Notes: generated by a model from the sequence alone, not told the origin. A stretch of 47,116 nt of DNA from an uncultured Ruminococcus sp. (GCA_900538575.1 UPZA01000015.1:1-47116), one strand, 5' to 3'; counted from the first letter of the stretch, positions 24,976 to 33,305 are shown. Program-made: numbers and translations.

Positions 24976-25845
24976 CCCTCTGTATCTTACCTTTCGGAAA
25001 TAGAATGTGTCTTTAATATATTTGAACGCATGCTCGACCTTGCAGCGTACTGCGGACTTTCTGTAATCAATATATCTTTCCCAATCTACAGCGTTATCCG
25101 ATACCTTCGGAAGTCTCTTAGGACGACGGTTTATGCGGTATTCTATGCTTGAAAGATGCTTGTCATTTCTGATTTCTTCACGCTTTTCTATGCCGGTATA
25201 TCCCGAATCGCCGTAAACCACCTCATCATCTTCCCGTATCAGCTTACGCGCCTCTGTGATGTCGTGAACATTTGCGGCCGTTGCGGTTATTGTATGTACA
25301 ATATCCGTTCTACATTTCATGCCGAATTTTCATTCGTTTCCCTTCTTGGTCTGGTGCATTTCAGGACCCCGTTTCTTTTCGGCGTTCTTGATGGAACTGG
25401 GGGCATTTATGATAGTTGCATCAACAATTGCGCCACCGTGCATGACATGTTCTGTTGCTTCCATCACATGATTGATTGCCTTGAAAAATTCTTCCCCGAG
25501 ATGATTTTTTTCAATCATATGACAGAATTTCAAAAGTGTTGTTGCATCGGGAACCTGTTCGCTTATGAAATCTATTTTCATAAATTTGCGGAATGCATTG
25601 CTGTCATAGATTGCGTCCTCAACGCCTTCGTCAGAGAGGTTGAACCATACCTGAATCAGATACATTCTGAGCATTTTTTCTATTCCCTTTGTAGGTCTGC
25701 CACGCTTTCACGATGGATAATATGGGCGCACAAATTCCACCCATTCTTCCCATGGGATAATTTCTTCCATGATGTCAAGAAATTCTTCTCGCTTTGTGAT
25801 ACGCTTTCTGTAATACTCTATATCACTGAATGTGGTTTGCTTCAT
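24972..25845 (-). pseudogene. IS5-family transposase remnant with two nonsense codons
   Basis: Read leftward from ATG 25845 the frame encodes an IS5-type DDE transposase: MKQTTFSDIEYYRKRITKRE, then KRGRPTKGIEKMLRMYLIQ, DATTLLKFCHMIEKN, GAIVDATIINAPSSIK, VYGDSGYTGIEKR and AVRCKVEHAFKYIKD. In-frame TGA codons interrupt it at 25708-25710 (codon 46) and 25330-25332 (codon 172, where family members have Trp in GNEW). The expected C-terminal tail is missing after RYRGL, where the sequence switches to the methyltransferase remnant. The element is dead. Confidence 0.88.
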
Positions 25846-26181
25846 GACTTTTTCCTCACGGATTTTTGTGGCTTTTCGATTTCTTCTATTATACCACATT
25901 TTTGAGCGTTTGGGTAGATTTAATCAGTGAGTCCCTAGATTTTCTAATGTATCTTCTAATACTTTGGAGTTCAAATTGTGTTAGACTTATCATCTCTAAA
26001 AATTTTAATAGATGAGGTCTATAATCATAATACGTAGGATAAATGATCAGTTTATTCTAACACTTGCTAAATAACAGACTACCCTTATGAAAAACACTTT
26101 ATAAAGATAGCCTGTCTTATACAAATTATAACTAATATTTAGAGGTATATAAACCTGCTTAGATATCAGTCGTTTAAATTA
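25846..26181. other. IS5 left end and intergenic region
   Basis: The first about 90 bases are the outer end of the IS5-type element (GGGACTCACTGATTAAA on the reverse strand). The rest is AT-rich without a gene. An imperfect stem (AACAGACTACC with GATAGCCTGTCTT) near 26085-26130 may terminate the lectin gene. Confidence 0.45.
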
Positions 26182-28767
26182 TTAATTCAATATCCACTGT
26201 TGATTATTCCCATTTCCAAAATCCCAAACCTGAAGCTGATTAGTTGTACCTCCATAACTATACTCTAAGCATTTTTGACTATTTAACATAGGAGAAATTA
26301 CATAATTACCATTATCCAATATATTCATTGTCCATTTTTGATTATCATTTATTTCAACATTATTACTTAAATATACTTTACTTCCGTTTGAAACATCGCT
26401 TAACGTTAATCTTCCGTTTGAATTATAAATAATATAATAATTTTCATATGGTTTTATAGTCCATTTATAACTGCTGCCTGATATCGATAAATTTTCTGAT
26501 AGATAATTATTATAATAAGGAATTTTCATAGTTTTACTTATAGCAATGTTGTCTTTTGTTAATGTCCATTTCTGATTTATTCCGCCTACAAAATTCCACA
26601 TTTGAGCTTCATTATATACACCTCCATAAGCGTATTCAAAACACTTATTCGGATCAATAACAGAAGTTATCCTATATGAATTATCATTGAGTTTTACTAC
26701 GATCCATAACTGAGAATAATCATAAGTATTTTCTTTAAATTCTATTTGTCCCTTAGCAGAATTTTCAGGAAGACTAATTTCTTTCACACTCAAAGGAGTA
26801 TCGTAATTTAATGCAGGTCTTATTTTAAAATAGTCTCCCACTTTCTCAAATACCCAATTATCTGCCAATGTATTATTGTTGACTGAAAGAGACAGTGAAG
26901 AACCAACATTATAATTAATATATTTATTATAATAATTATTTCTTATGTTATATGTACCATTAGTAAAAGTCTCGGCATTCTCAAAAGACCATTTTTGATT
27001 ATTTCCACCTACATAAACCCACATCTGAGCTTCGTTGACAACTCCACCATATGCATATTCAAAACATCTGGCACTATCAAGTTTTGAAACTATTTTATAT
27101 TGATTTGTATCAACCTTTTTTATCAACCATTTCTGACTACTGCTATTATCTGCCGCAGCCAACTTTATGGTTCCTTTATCAGGTTGTGATGACAAGCTTA
27201 ATGTATCAACAGTAAGTCTTAGTGATGTATTATTAAGTGGTGTCAATTCGTAATAACCATCAACACAACTTATGTTCCAATATTCATTAACTTTACTCTT
27301 CTCCGATACATGACTTAAAGTTGTGTTATCCTCCTTTAAATATGGATTAGAAGTGTAATAATTATTTTTAAGGTTATAAACACCACTTGGTATCATTTCT
27401 GTATTCATATGATATTCCGAAACAGTTCCGTCTTTTAAAATGCTTATGCTCCTATGTCCCCAGAATCCTGAATTGTAATGCTGAACCTGATCATTTAAAA
27501 CGTCATAATACCACTGATATTTTACATTTAAATGCTGGTAAATCGGCGGGCTCTGAATATTAACCTTTTCAACATAATTTTTATTATTGCTTTTGTTTAT
27601 ATTAGACATATAATAATCATAATATGAATTATAAGATATTCCGTTTATTTTTATACTTTTATCTCCGTCTGAATCATAATCAAACCCCGTTTCATAATGA
27701 TCCAAGAACGGAGCTTCAGAATTTAATTTTGATTTACTTAAATATTCTATATAATGTATAAACTCATGACATATTCCGTCCACTGGAGCATTATACTCAG
27801 TTGGAAGACTTCCGGCCGCCAACCCCTGATCTATATTCGCAACACCTTCTGCTGAGTAACAAACACCCATATATGGTGTTTTGCCTTCTATAGATACTCC
27901 AGCATTTGCTGGCATTAAAACAAATACAAAATCATAATTTTGCGGCTGACTTTCCACTACATTTTTGATGTCGCTGTAATTTGCATACATATTACTGCCT
28001 GAAAAATGCAAGTTTGACAATGTACCCGGAAATATTACTGTTGTATCTGTGATAATTTTAGAATTAGACAATTCTTTCATTTCATCATCAAACATTTTCA
28101 TTGTTTTTATAACAACTTCATTAGTAATTTCAGATTTTCTTTCAGAATAGTATCTTATATTATCATACGTAGCATCAATTCTGTCATACGCTAACATTAA
28201 TACTTTTGTTTTTTCAGGCTTGTCCAATCTTATGTTATCAAACCAAACTGTGTCTGCCTGATCAAAATCAACATATAATCTAATCTTTACACTTGTATTT
28301 GTATTAGTTTTAAATCCAACACTTGTCTCTTGCCATTCATTATCCTGACCAATTGAAGTATAACTTTCAATAGTTTTGCTTCCATCGATTACAATAATTT
28401 TTGTTGGCATAACCTGTTTAGTATTAAAACCAGTTTTAGACGCTGTTTTTGTGAAGGTACTTTTTACAAAAGCATTTATAACATAATCTGTATTTTTCTG
28501 AACCTGAAAGGTTTTCTCATAATACGCAATACGACTACCAGATAGATTTCTGATTGCCAATGAATATGGAACTTTATTTTCTTCATAAGACTTTGGCGCT
28601 TTATTATTTGAATCAGGATAAAACAAGATATTTTCATCATTTTGAGCTGAAACACCCCAGGGAGAATTGCCGCTATTAGCTGCTTCAACTTCTAAGGTAA
28701 ACGAATCAAATCGTATACTGGATACTATTATTGTCATTAACATTAAAATACTTATTATTCTTTTCAT
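26182..28767 (-). CDS. secreted HExxH metallopeptidase-like protein with ricin-type lectin repeats
   Basis: An 861-residue exported protein. In order: signal peptide (1-29, ending LEVEA); a jelly-roll carbohydrate-binding-like domain at about 60-205 (ending WFDNIRLDK); a domain at about 210-460 with HEFIHYIEYL at residues 334-343, the HExxH zinc-peptidase motif; and several ricin-B (beta-trefoil) repeats at about 475-861. Three repeats carry CFEYAYGG or CLEYSYGG followed by Q-x-W and NQ-x-W. It should act on host or plant glycoproteins outside the cell. AAGGAG precedes the ATG. The peptidase family is not recognised, and the third metal ligand is not identified. Confidence 0.8.
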   Translation of the reverse strand: MKRIISILMLMTIIVSSIRFDSFTLEVEAANSGNSPWGVSAQNDENILFYPDSNNKAPKSYEENKVPYSLAIRNLSGSRIAYYEKTFQVQKNTDYVINAFVKSTFTKTASKTGFNTKQVMPTKIIVIDGSKTIESYTSIGQDNEWQETSVGFKTNTNTSVKIRLYVDFDQADTVWFDNIRLDKPEKTKVLMLAYDRIDATYDNIRYYSERKSEITNEVVIKTMKMFDDEMKELSNSKIITDTTVIFPGTLSNLHFSGSNMYANYSDIKNVVESQPQNYDFVFVLMPANAGVSIEGKTPYMGVCYSAEGVANIDQGLAAGSLPTEYNAPVDGICHEFIHYIEYLSKSKLNSEAPFLDHYETGFDYDSDGDKSIKINGISYNSYYDYYMSNINKSNNKNYVEKVNIQSPPIYQHLNVKYQWYYDVLNDQVQHYNSGFWGHRSISILKDGTVSEYHMNTEMIPSGVYNLKNNYYTSNPYLKEDNTTLSHVSEKSKVNEYWNISCVDGYYELTPLNNTSLRLTVDTLSLSSQPDKGTIKLAAADNSSSQKWLIKKVDTNQYKIVSKLDSARCFEYAYGGVVNEAQMWVYVGGNNQKWSFENAETFTNGTYNIRNNYYNKYINYNVGSSLSLSVNNNTLADNWVFEKVGDYFKIRPALNYDTPLSVKEISLPENSAKGQIEFKENTYDYSQLWIVVKLNDNSYRITSVIDPNKCFEYAYGGVYNEAQMWNFVGGINQKWTLTKDNIAISKTMKIPYYNNYLSENLSISGSSYKWTIKPYENYYIIYNSNGRLTLSDVSNGSKVYLSNNVEINDNQKWTMNILDNGNYVISPMLNSQKCLEYSYGGTTNQLQVWDFGNGNNQQWILN

Positions 28768-28839
28768 ATAAATACTCCTTGTATAATATATTTACGGATA
28801 AAATTTCAAGCTAACCCCCGTAAAATTTAATAGCTAAAA

Positions 28840-29130
28840 GCTAACAAGTTCTTCCTTATCCATAATATAATGATGATAAGTCATCAAGGACAAGTTCTCA
28901 TTCTCCTAGTTGAACCGAAAGGTTACTTCAATTGAAGTCCGTTCCCATGTATCGGAAGTTAACTGCAAACACAATGGCTGTTTATCAAAGCATAGCAGTT
29001 CCTTCTTGCAGTGAGGATTTGCGTTACGGCACTTTGAGTGAATTCTAATAAGCGAGGTTGCTGATGCTCCGATTTTATGGGTAAGAAATAGCTTGTTGAC
29101 TTAAAATACGACAAGAATGGAGGTGTTACT
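28840..29130 (+). ncRNA. IS110-type left end with probable bridge-RNA region
   Basis: This non-coding stretch sits directly before an IS110-family transposase start and contains several hairpin segments. In IS110-group elements this position encodes the bridge RNA that specifies target and donor. No homology is demonstrated; the call rests on position, the gene-free length and the known architecture. The element is truncated, so the RNA would be an orphan. Confidence 0.45.
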
Positions 29131-29343
29131 ATGAACATGCTTTTCGTTGGAATTGATGTAAGCTCCACATCAAATGTGGTTTACTTTATGAACCCCGACG
29201 GGTCAAAACATTCATCTTTCTCTGTACAAAACAAACTCAATGGTACTAAAATGTTATCAAAGAGAGTTGTCAGTGCTATGAGCAGTGATACGTTCAGCAA
29301 TGTTATCTTTGGCTTGGAATCAACTTCCGTTTACGGCGATAAT
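29131..29343 (+). pseudogene. IS110-family transposase, N-terminal fragment
   Basis: The first 71 codons match the RuvC-like N-terminus of IS110 DEDD transposases: MNMLFVGIDVSSTSN with the first Asp, and FGLESTSVYGDN with the Glu. After GDN the sequence changes to unrelated hydrophobic codons, so the rest of the catalytic domain and the C-terminal Ser domain are absent. GGAGGTG precedes the ATG. The frame stays open to 29625, but that part is not IS110. Confidence 0.88.
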
Positions 29344-29723
29344 CCTATTAATTTTCGCGTGAGGATTTTTCATTATCTGATTACGATAGGGTTATCAGGT
29401 CAAATGACATTAGGTTTACCTACAATTGTACCTCCGATTAATAATGTGCTTATAATTCCCATGATCTGCAATCCTTCTTTCATAAATTTTATAATTTTGT
29501 TGCTTTGGTGGCTTCAGCAAATGCTTATGATACAAAATAATTGTAAACATAGAATAATATACAATTATCGATGCTTACCATATTTCGACTCATTAATAAT
29601 AATTTCTATATTTTATATTATATAACAATTTTTTAACTTTATCAACATTTTTGGGAAATTTCCACTGTTGTTCTTATAATTTTGTGCAATTTCATATTTT
29701 CGTTTAACTCGTTTTGTAGATAT
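29344..29723. other. AT-rich gap after the IS110 fragment
   Basis: No gene is supported. A short leftward frame near 29390-29510 encodes a small hydrophobic peptide (MKEGLQIMGIISTLLIGGT) without a clear ribosome binding site. I see no right end of the IS110 element. Confidence 0.4.
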
Positions 29724-29981
29724 TTACCATAAATTAATGAACTTAATATATTCCTTTTCTTCACAGTCGATATAATCCTTAATCAGCTGTTCAGCCTCGT
29801 AAATATCATCTTTTAGGATTTCAAAACCAACTGCAATTGAAATCCCGTCAAGCTTTATTCTTTCTTCTGAATCATAAATCTCAACTCCATAGCCTTTGCA
29901 TTTAACGGTACTTCCCTGCTTGTCCTGCCGAATCAAATTATCGGCAGTATTTATTTTTATATAAAATCTTTTGTAATACAT
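29724..29981 (-). CDS. hypothetical protein in the amidoligase operon
   Basis: An 85-residue protein with alternating strands and a C-terminal helix (YYKRFYIKINTADNLI, later DISQ-like EAEQLIKDYIDCEEKEYI). It lies 9 bases after the cyclotransferase gene in the same operon, with AGGTGAG before its ATG. I do not recognise the family. The linkage suggests it could be the protein substrate, an adaptor or a regulator of the amidoligase chemistry. Confidence 0.7.
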   Translation of the reverse strand: MYYKRFYIKINTADNLIRQDKQGSTVKCKGYGVEIYDSEERIKLDGISIAVGFEILKDDIYEAEQLIKDYIDCEEKEYIKFINLW

Positions 29982-29990
29982 TTTCTCACC

Positions 29991-30482
29991 TCATTCCATT
30001 GTCATCTGAAAACCTTCTTCAAGATTTTCATCCTCTTCTATTTCTTCCTGCTCACTCTGCCGCTGTAAATATAACGAATGTTCCAACGCTTTTATAAGAT
30101 AATCAGTATTAAGACCATTTTCCCTATATCCCTCTAAAATACAGTTAAAATACCTTTTACTCGGCGGAGATATTTCACCTCTGTTCATCACATAAGCCAT
30201 ACATTTTTGAGTTTCTCCGTTTATTTCTACCTCAATATCTTCTTTACGATATAGATGGGGAAATCCCTCATATTTATCAAGGTTTAGTTCATCCTGACTT
30301 CCAAGCTCCCAAACAAGAACCGGAACCTCAGAACCCTCTTTCGGCTCAATCGTAGCTACCTGTCTGAACTGCAATTCATAATCAGATATCATTCCGGCTG
30401 TTACAACCTTTGAATCAGGGCAGCGATATGCCATCTGCTCCAGATTAATGTTTGAACCGTATGCTAAATATAGTTTTTTCAT
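29991..30482 (-). CDS. gamma-glutamylcyclotransferase (GGCT/AIG2-like)
   Basis: A 163-residue enzyme of the GGCT fold. The nucleotide-like loop YLAYGSNINLEQM lies at residues 4-16, and LDKYEGFPHLYRKEDI carries the probable catalytic Glu near residue 85. Known family members release 5-oxoproline from gamma-glutamyl amines. Next to an amidoligase, it is predicted to cleave the same gamma-glutamyl or isopeptide linkages the ligase makes. It ends with an acidic tail, as does the amidoligase. Confidence 0.9.
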   Translation of the reverse strand: MKKLYLAYGSNINLEQMAYRCPDSKVVTAGMISDYELQFRQVATIEPKEGSEVPVLVWELGSQDELNLDKYEGFPHLYRKEDIEVEINGETQKCMAYVMNRGEISPPSKRYFNCILEGYRENGLNTDYLIKALEHSLYLQRQSEQEEIEEDENLEEGFQMTME

Positions 30483-30504
30483 TTATAATCCTCCCATTTC
30501 TATT

Positions 30505-31593
30505 TTACATTGCCATTTCCATGCCAATTTCCTCAGTTTCTTCAAGTTCTTCACATTCGCTCTCACAGCTTTCTGAACTTTCATCGGGTGTTATATCTGC
30601 CTCTTCCGAAGGAGCCGACAGGCTGGCACACGCTTGCTCACGTTGTGCTATACGTTCCTGTCTTAATCTTTCACGCTGCGCTATTGCATCCTCAGGATGC
30701 CTCCAAGCAATATTTCCATCCAGATGTTTCAGTAAATGTGTTCGGCAGTTTTTGAATTCATCCCCTATCATTCCTAAATTTAAAAGCCAGACTCTGAAAC
30801 TGTACCTCATATTATCGCTTTGCGACACTTTTGCCGAACAATATTTCTTCGTCACGGCAGCATTGCTTATTGCAAGAGCCAAAGTCAGATATGATCTGAT
30901 AACACCGGCGTGCAAAGAGCTGTTACAGCACCTTATCTCAAAATGCCCTCCACAAAAGTAGCTATGTAAATTGAGAGCACGATATCTCGATGAATCATAA
31001 TGATTGTTTCTTCTGCTTTCACCGTTATACCAAAGCTTCTCTATGCCTTCTATAGTCTTTGGCTTCTTTTGATTCAATTCTCTTAAAAAACGCTGATCAA
31101 CCTTTTCACAGTAACCTGAACGCATTGAAGATACTTGTAATGCCTCCCACAGAAAATCCTCTTTGCTCGCAAATATATTTACCAGGTTTCTCAGGCTTCG
31201 GGCATCAAAATCATCTGCTGAAATATGCAGATGAATACCGCATCTATATTCAGGTCCCGTAACAGCTCCGGCTTTTCTGAGCGCTCTCACAACTTCCTGA
31301 AGCAAAGGAATATCCTCATATTTGAGTACAGGCGAGTTAAGCTCAACGCTGTAAAGCTTTGAAGCGGAGTTCCTGTTTTTATCCACGCACTTTATACTTC
31401 CGTCATATAAAATTGACAACTTTCTGTCCTTGCTGTCTTTTATAGTATACTTATCATAAAAACCGCCTTCATTTACCGCTTGACTTTCTAAAGTCTTAGC
31501 AATAGCCTTAGCTGCTTGATTCCTTGTAATCCCGGTACACTCGATTTCAATTCCGTACCCCCTTGTTTTTATTCCCTCAAAATTTCCTGACAT
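30505..31593 (-). CDS. amidoligase family enzyme (COOH-NH2 ligase, glutamine-synthetase-like)
   Basis: A 362-residue enzyme of the amidoligase-2 family. Motifs are RGYGIEIECTG at about 11-21 (metal-binding Glu), CGIHLHIS at about 118-125, RYRALNLHSY and GGHFEIRCCNSSLHAG at about 210-235. A Glu/Ser-rich tail follows residue 325. Such enzymes are predicted to form peptide-like bonds on proteins or metabolites with ATP. CGAGGTGAAAG precedes the ATG. It heads an operon with a GGCT and a small protein, a neighbourhood described from comparative genomics, but without a known product here. Confidence 0.9.
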   Translation of the reverse strand: MSGNFEGIKTRGYGIEIECTGITRNQAAKAIAKTLESQAVNEGGFYDKYTIKDSKDRKLSILYDGSIKCVDKNRNSASKLYSVELNSPVLKYEDIPLLQEVVRALRKAGAVTGPEYRCGIHLHISADDFDARSLRNLVNIFASKEDFLWEALQVSSMRSGYCEKVDQRFLRELNQKKPKTIEGIEKLWYNGESRRNNHYDSSRYRALNLHSYFCGGHFEIRCCNSSLHAGVIRSYLTLALAISNAAVTKKYCSAKVSQSDNMRYSFRVWLLNLGMIGDEFKNCRTHLLKHLDGNIAWRHPEDAIAQRERLRQERIAQREQACASLSAPSEEADITPDESSESCESECEELEETEEIGMEMAM

Positions 31594-31623
31594 TCTTTCA
31601 CCTCGATTCTAATTGAAAATAAA

Positions 31624-31697
31624 AACGGTCTGCATCTCTGCAAACCGTTATATATAAAAATAAGGATACGATTTTTTTCGTATCCTTGATTTTTAAC
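31624..31697 (-). terminator. palindromic repeat/terminator R1
   Basis: Two hairpins lie in tandem: AACGGT-c-TGCA / TGCA-a-ACCGTT and AAGGATACG / CGTATCCTT with T-rich flanks. The second stem and its flank (ATATATAAAAATAAGG) recur at 32161-32206, and a diverged copy at 33180-33212. Confidence 0.7.
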
Positions 31698-31702
31698 ATT
31701 AT

Positions 31703-31771
31703 TTAATTATTTTTCAGTTCCTTATCAATATCACGACCGCCGTACATAATTATGTTAATTATATAAGTCAT
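31703..31771 (-). pseudogene. 22-codon remnant at the toxin position of the RelB cassette
   Basis: An ATG overlapping the antitoxin stop (ATGA) starts MTYIINIIMYGGRDIDKELK and ends after two more residues. GGRDIDKEL resembles the N-terminal (K)RG-x-DI-x-KL stretch of YafQ/RelE toxins, so this may be what is left of the toxin gene after an internal deletion. The similarity is short. Confidence 0.4.
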
Positions 31772-32076
31772 ATGCCATAATCTCTGCGAATGTCATCAAA
31801 TACCTTATCAACTGATTCAGTTCGTCCTGCAAGCATATCCGCATATCCCTTCTCAATCTCTGAGTCAAGTTCTTCCATAGTTAACTCGTTTATTGAAACA
31901 GGCTTTGCAGCAGGAAGTTTCACATCAAACGGCAGACCTCTCTGTAGAATAATCTGCTTATAGAACATATTGATAGCGCCTGATACCGGTATTCCAAGTG
32001 CGTTCAAGATATTCTCTGCCTGTTCTTTCACATCCGGTTCAATTCTCGCATACAAATTTGCTGTTTTTGATGCCAT
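31768..32076 (-). CDS. RelB/DinJ family antitoxin
   Basis: A 102-residue ribbon-helix-helix antitoxin. The N-terminus KTANLYARIEPDVKEQAENI, with ALGIPVSGAINMFYKQII, is the classic DinJ/RelB pattern; the C-terminal acidic part would wrap the toxin. No intact RelE/YafQ toxin follows, only a 22-codon stub. Expression should come from the promoter at 32114-32142. Antitoxins of this type repress their own promoter. Confidence 0.9.
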   Translation of the reverse strand: MASKTANLYARIEPDVKEQAENILNALGIPVSGAINMFYKQIILQRGLPFDVKLPAAKPVSINELTMEELDSEIEKGYADMLAGRTESVDKVFDDIRRDYGI

Positions 32077-32113
32077 AACATTTAACTCCTTTTCAAAAAA
32101 TATTCTTTTCTAT

Positions 32114-32142
32114 ATTATAACCGATTGTGCGTACAAATGCAA
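32114..32142 (-). promoter_or_regulatory. promoter of the relB cassette
   Basis: On the reverse strand TTGCAT (32142-32137) and TATAAT (32119-32114) are 17 bases apart. The same hexamers, spacing and flanking GGTTATAAT occur before the Fic cassette. Confidence 0.8.
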
Positions 32143-32160
32143 TACAAAACTAAAAGAATT

Positions 32161-32206
32161 TGCAAACCATATATAAAAATAAGGACACAATTTTTCGTAT
32201 CCTTAA
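32161..32206 (-). terminator. palindromic repeat/terminator R2
   Basis: AAGGACAC / GTATCCTT (one mismatch) with the same TGCAAACC and ATATATAAAAATAAGG flank as R1, placed after the Fic pseudogene. Confidence 0.65.
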
Positions 32207-32244
32207 TTTTATAGTATTAATTTTTTCAGTTTAATAAGAAACAC

Positions 32245-32838
32245 CTATATCTTTACTATACTTTCAAATATACTTTTTAACATACTTAAATCTCCCTGTG
32301 CCGCCTTAATAGTTGCTATCATAAGCAAATCACTGTCACATTCTGCAAAACTAATATCACGTCCTGTGTTTCTAACCAATAATGTTATGAATAACCTCAA
32401 TGTTCTTCCATTACCTTCTCTAAATGGATGAAGCATATTCAATTCATTATAAAGTTCAGTCAATTCGTTAAAAAAACTACTTTCATCCATATTGTTCAAA
32501 TAATTTAATTTAACTAGCCTTTTAAATTTTAATTGTCCTATTTCTTCAATGTTATCATGCTTACTGAAAACAGTTCCCTTCTTTGAAATATTTATTGTTC
32601 TGACTGTCCCTGCCCAATCATAAATATCTTCAAAAAGCTACCTGTGAATCTCCTTATAATAATTAAAATCAACATTGGAAAAAACTGCATTTCTTTCTAT
32701 CTCTGTACCTTTTAACAACACAATTTGTCTTTCAACAATATCTAATTTATTTTGATCCTTTAACCCAAACTTATTAATAAGAACTGTCGATCCCGGATAA
32801 CAATTTTCCTGAGTGCTTTCCATTGAATAAACAGCCAT
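32245..32838 (-). pseudogene. Fic-domain toxin gene interrupted by an in-frame TAG
   Basis: The 197-codon frame is complete for a class I Fic protein except for TAG at 32638-32640 (codon 67), where family members usually have Tyr in IHRYLF. Downstream in the same frame are DIYDWAGTVRTINISKKG and the Fic motif HPFREGNGRT with its catalytic His, so the enzyme core is conserved. Fic toxins transfer AMP to targets such as gyrase and topoisomerase IV. The start is ATG 32838, two bases after the antitoxin stop. The TAG may be a real null mutation or a sequencing error. Confidence 0.9.
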
Positions 32839-32840
32839 AT

Positions 32841-33011
32841 TTACACCCTTTTTATCTTAGAAGACAATGACTCAAAAAAATCTTGATAGGTAATTTCACC
32901 TTTAAGATATCTTTTAACATTTTCTATTTCATCTAATTCAAAAATAAATCCTTCCATTTCAGCAGAAGCAATTTGATTTTCAATTGCCTGTTCAATTGAT
33001 ACCTTTGCCAT
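32841..33011 (-). CDS. VbhA-like antitoxin of the Fic toxin
   Basis: A 56-residue antitoxin starting MAKVSIEQAIENQIASAEME. It contains SAEMEG, matching the SxxxEG inhibitory motif whose Glu blocks ATP binding in class I Fic toxins. The C-terminal helices (VKRYLKGEITYQDF) fit the VbhA fold. ATG 33011 follows GGGTGATAG. It is encoded directly before the Fic frame, the usual order. Confidence 0.88.
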   Translation of the reverse strand: MAKVSIEQAIENQIASAEMEGFIFELDEIENVKRYLKGEITYQDFFESLSSKIKRV

Positions 33012-33124
33012 TCTATCACCCTTCTTCAATATTTTTATTATCTATATTAATCATATACCGTTATCTCTAAGAATGTTATTTTTTTAATAATACAGTTTTG
33101 TTACATCAAAAAAATTTCATTTAT

Positions 33125-33153
33125 ATTATAACCTATCTTACTGGCAAATGCAA
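33125..33153 (-). promoter_or_regulatory. promoter of the VbhA-Fic cassette
   Basis: On the reverse strand TTGCAT (33153-33148) and TATAAT (33130-33125) are 17 bases apart, matching the relB cassette promoter. This leaves a leader of about 110 bases before VbhA. Confidence 0.75.
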
Positions 33154-33179
33154 TAAAAATGACTTTATTATCAAAAAAC

Positions 33180-33212
33180 AAGGACACAGCTTTATATTTT
33201 CACTGTATCCTT
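33180..33212. repeat. palindromic repeat R3 (diverged)
   Basis: AAGGACACAG / CTGTATCCTT with one mismatch and a 13-base loop. It is related to R1 and R2 and closes the toxin-antitoxin cluster on its right side. Confidence 0.6.
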
Positions 33213-33281
33213 ATTTTTGGGCGCTCTAATCAATAATTCATTTTTAGCTTGACAACTATCCCATGACATACAGTACAACAC

Positions 33282-33305
33282 TGCTTCTGCATCAAGGCAG
33301 AAGCA
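33282..33305 (-). terminator. hairpin after the FIVAR surface protein gene
   Basis: The perfect nine-pair stem TGCTTCTGC / GCAGAAGCA lies about 85 bases beyond the stop of the FIVAR protein gene. It has no T tract, so it may rather protect the mRNA end. Confidence 0.55.

Noticed and set aside
25330..25710. Alternative genetic code (TGA as an amino acid)
   Set aside because: Many intact genes here end in TGA or use TGG for Trp, and only decayed sequences contain internal TGA.
25156..25905. 249-codon forward frame
   Set aside because: It is antisense to the IS5-type transposase remnant, whose motifs are clear on the reverse strand.
29344..29625. Extension of the IS110 frame to 29625
   Set aside because: After GDN at 29343 the codons are hydrophobic and unrelated to IS110; the open frame is accidental.
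31624..33212. CRISPR array from the repeated palindromes
   Set aside because: Only three diverged copies at irregular, gene-sized distances, with no regular spacers and no cas genes.
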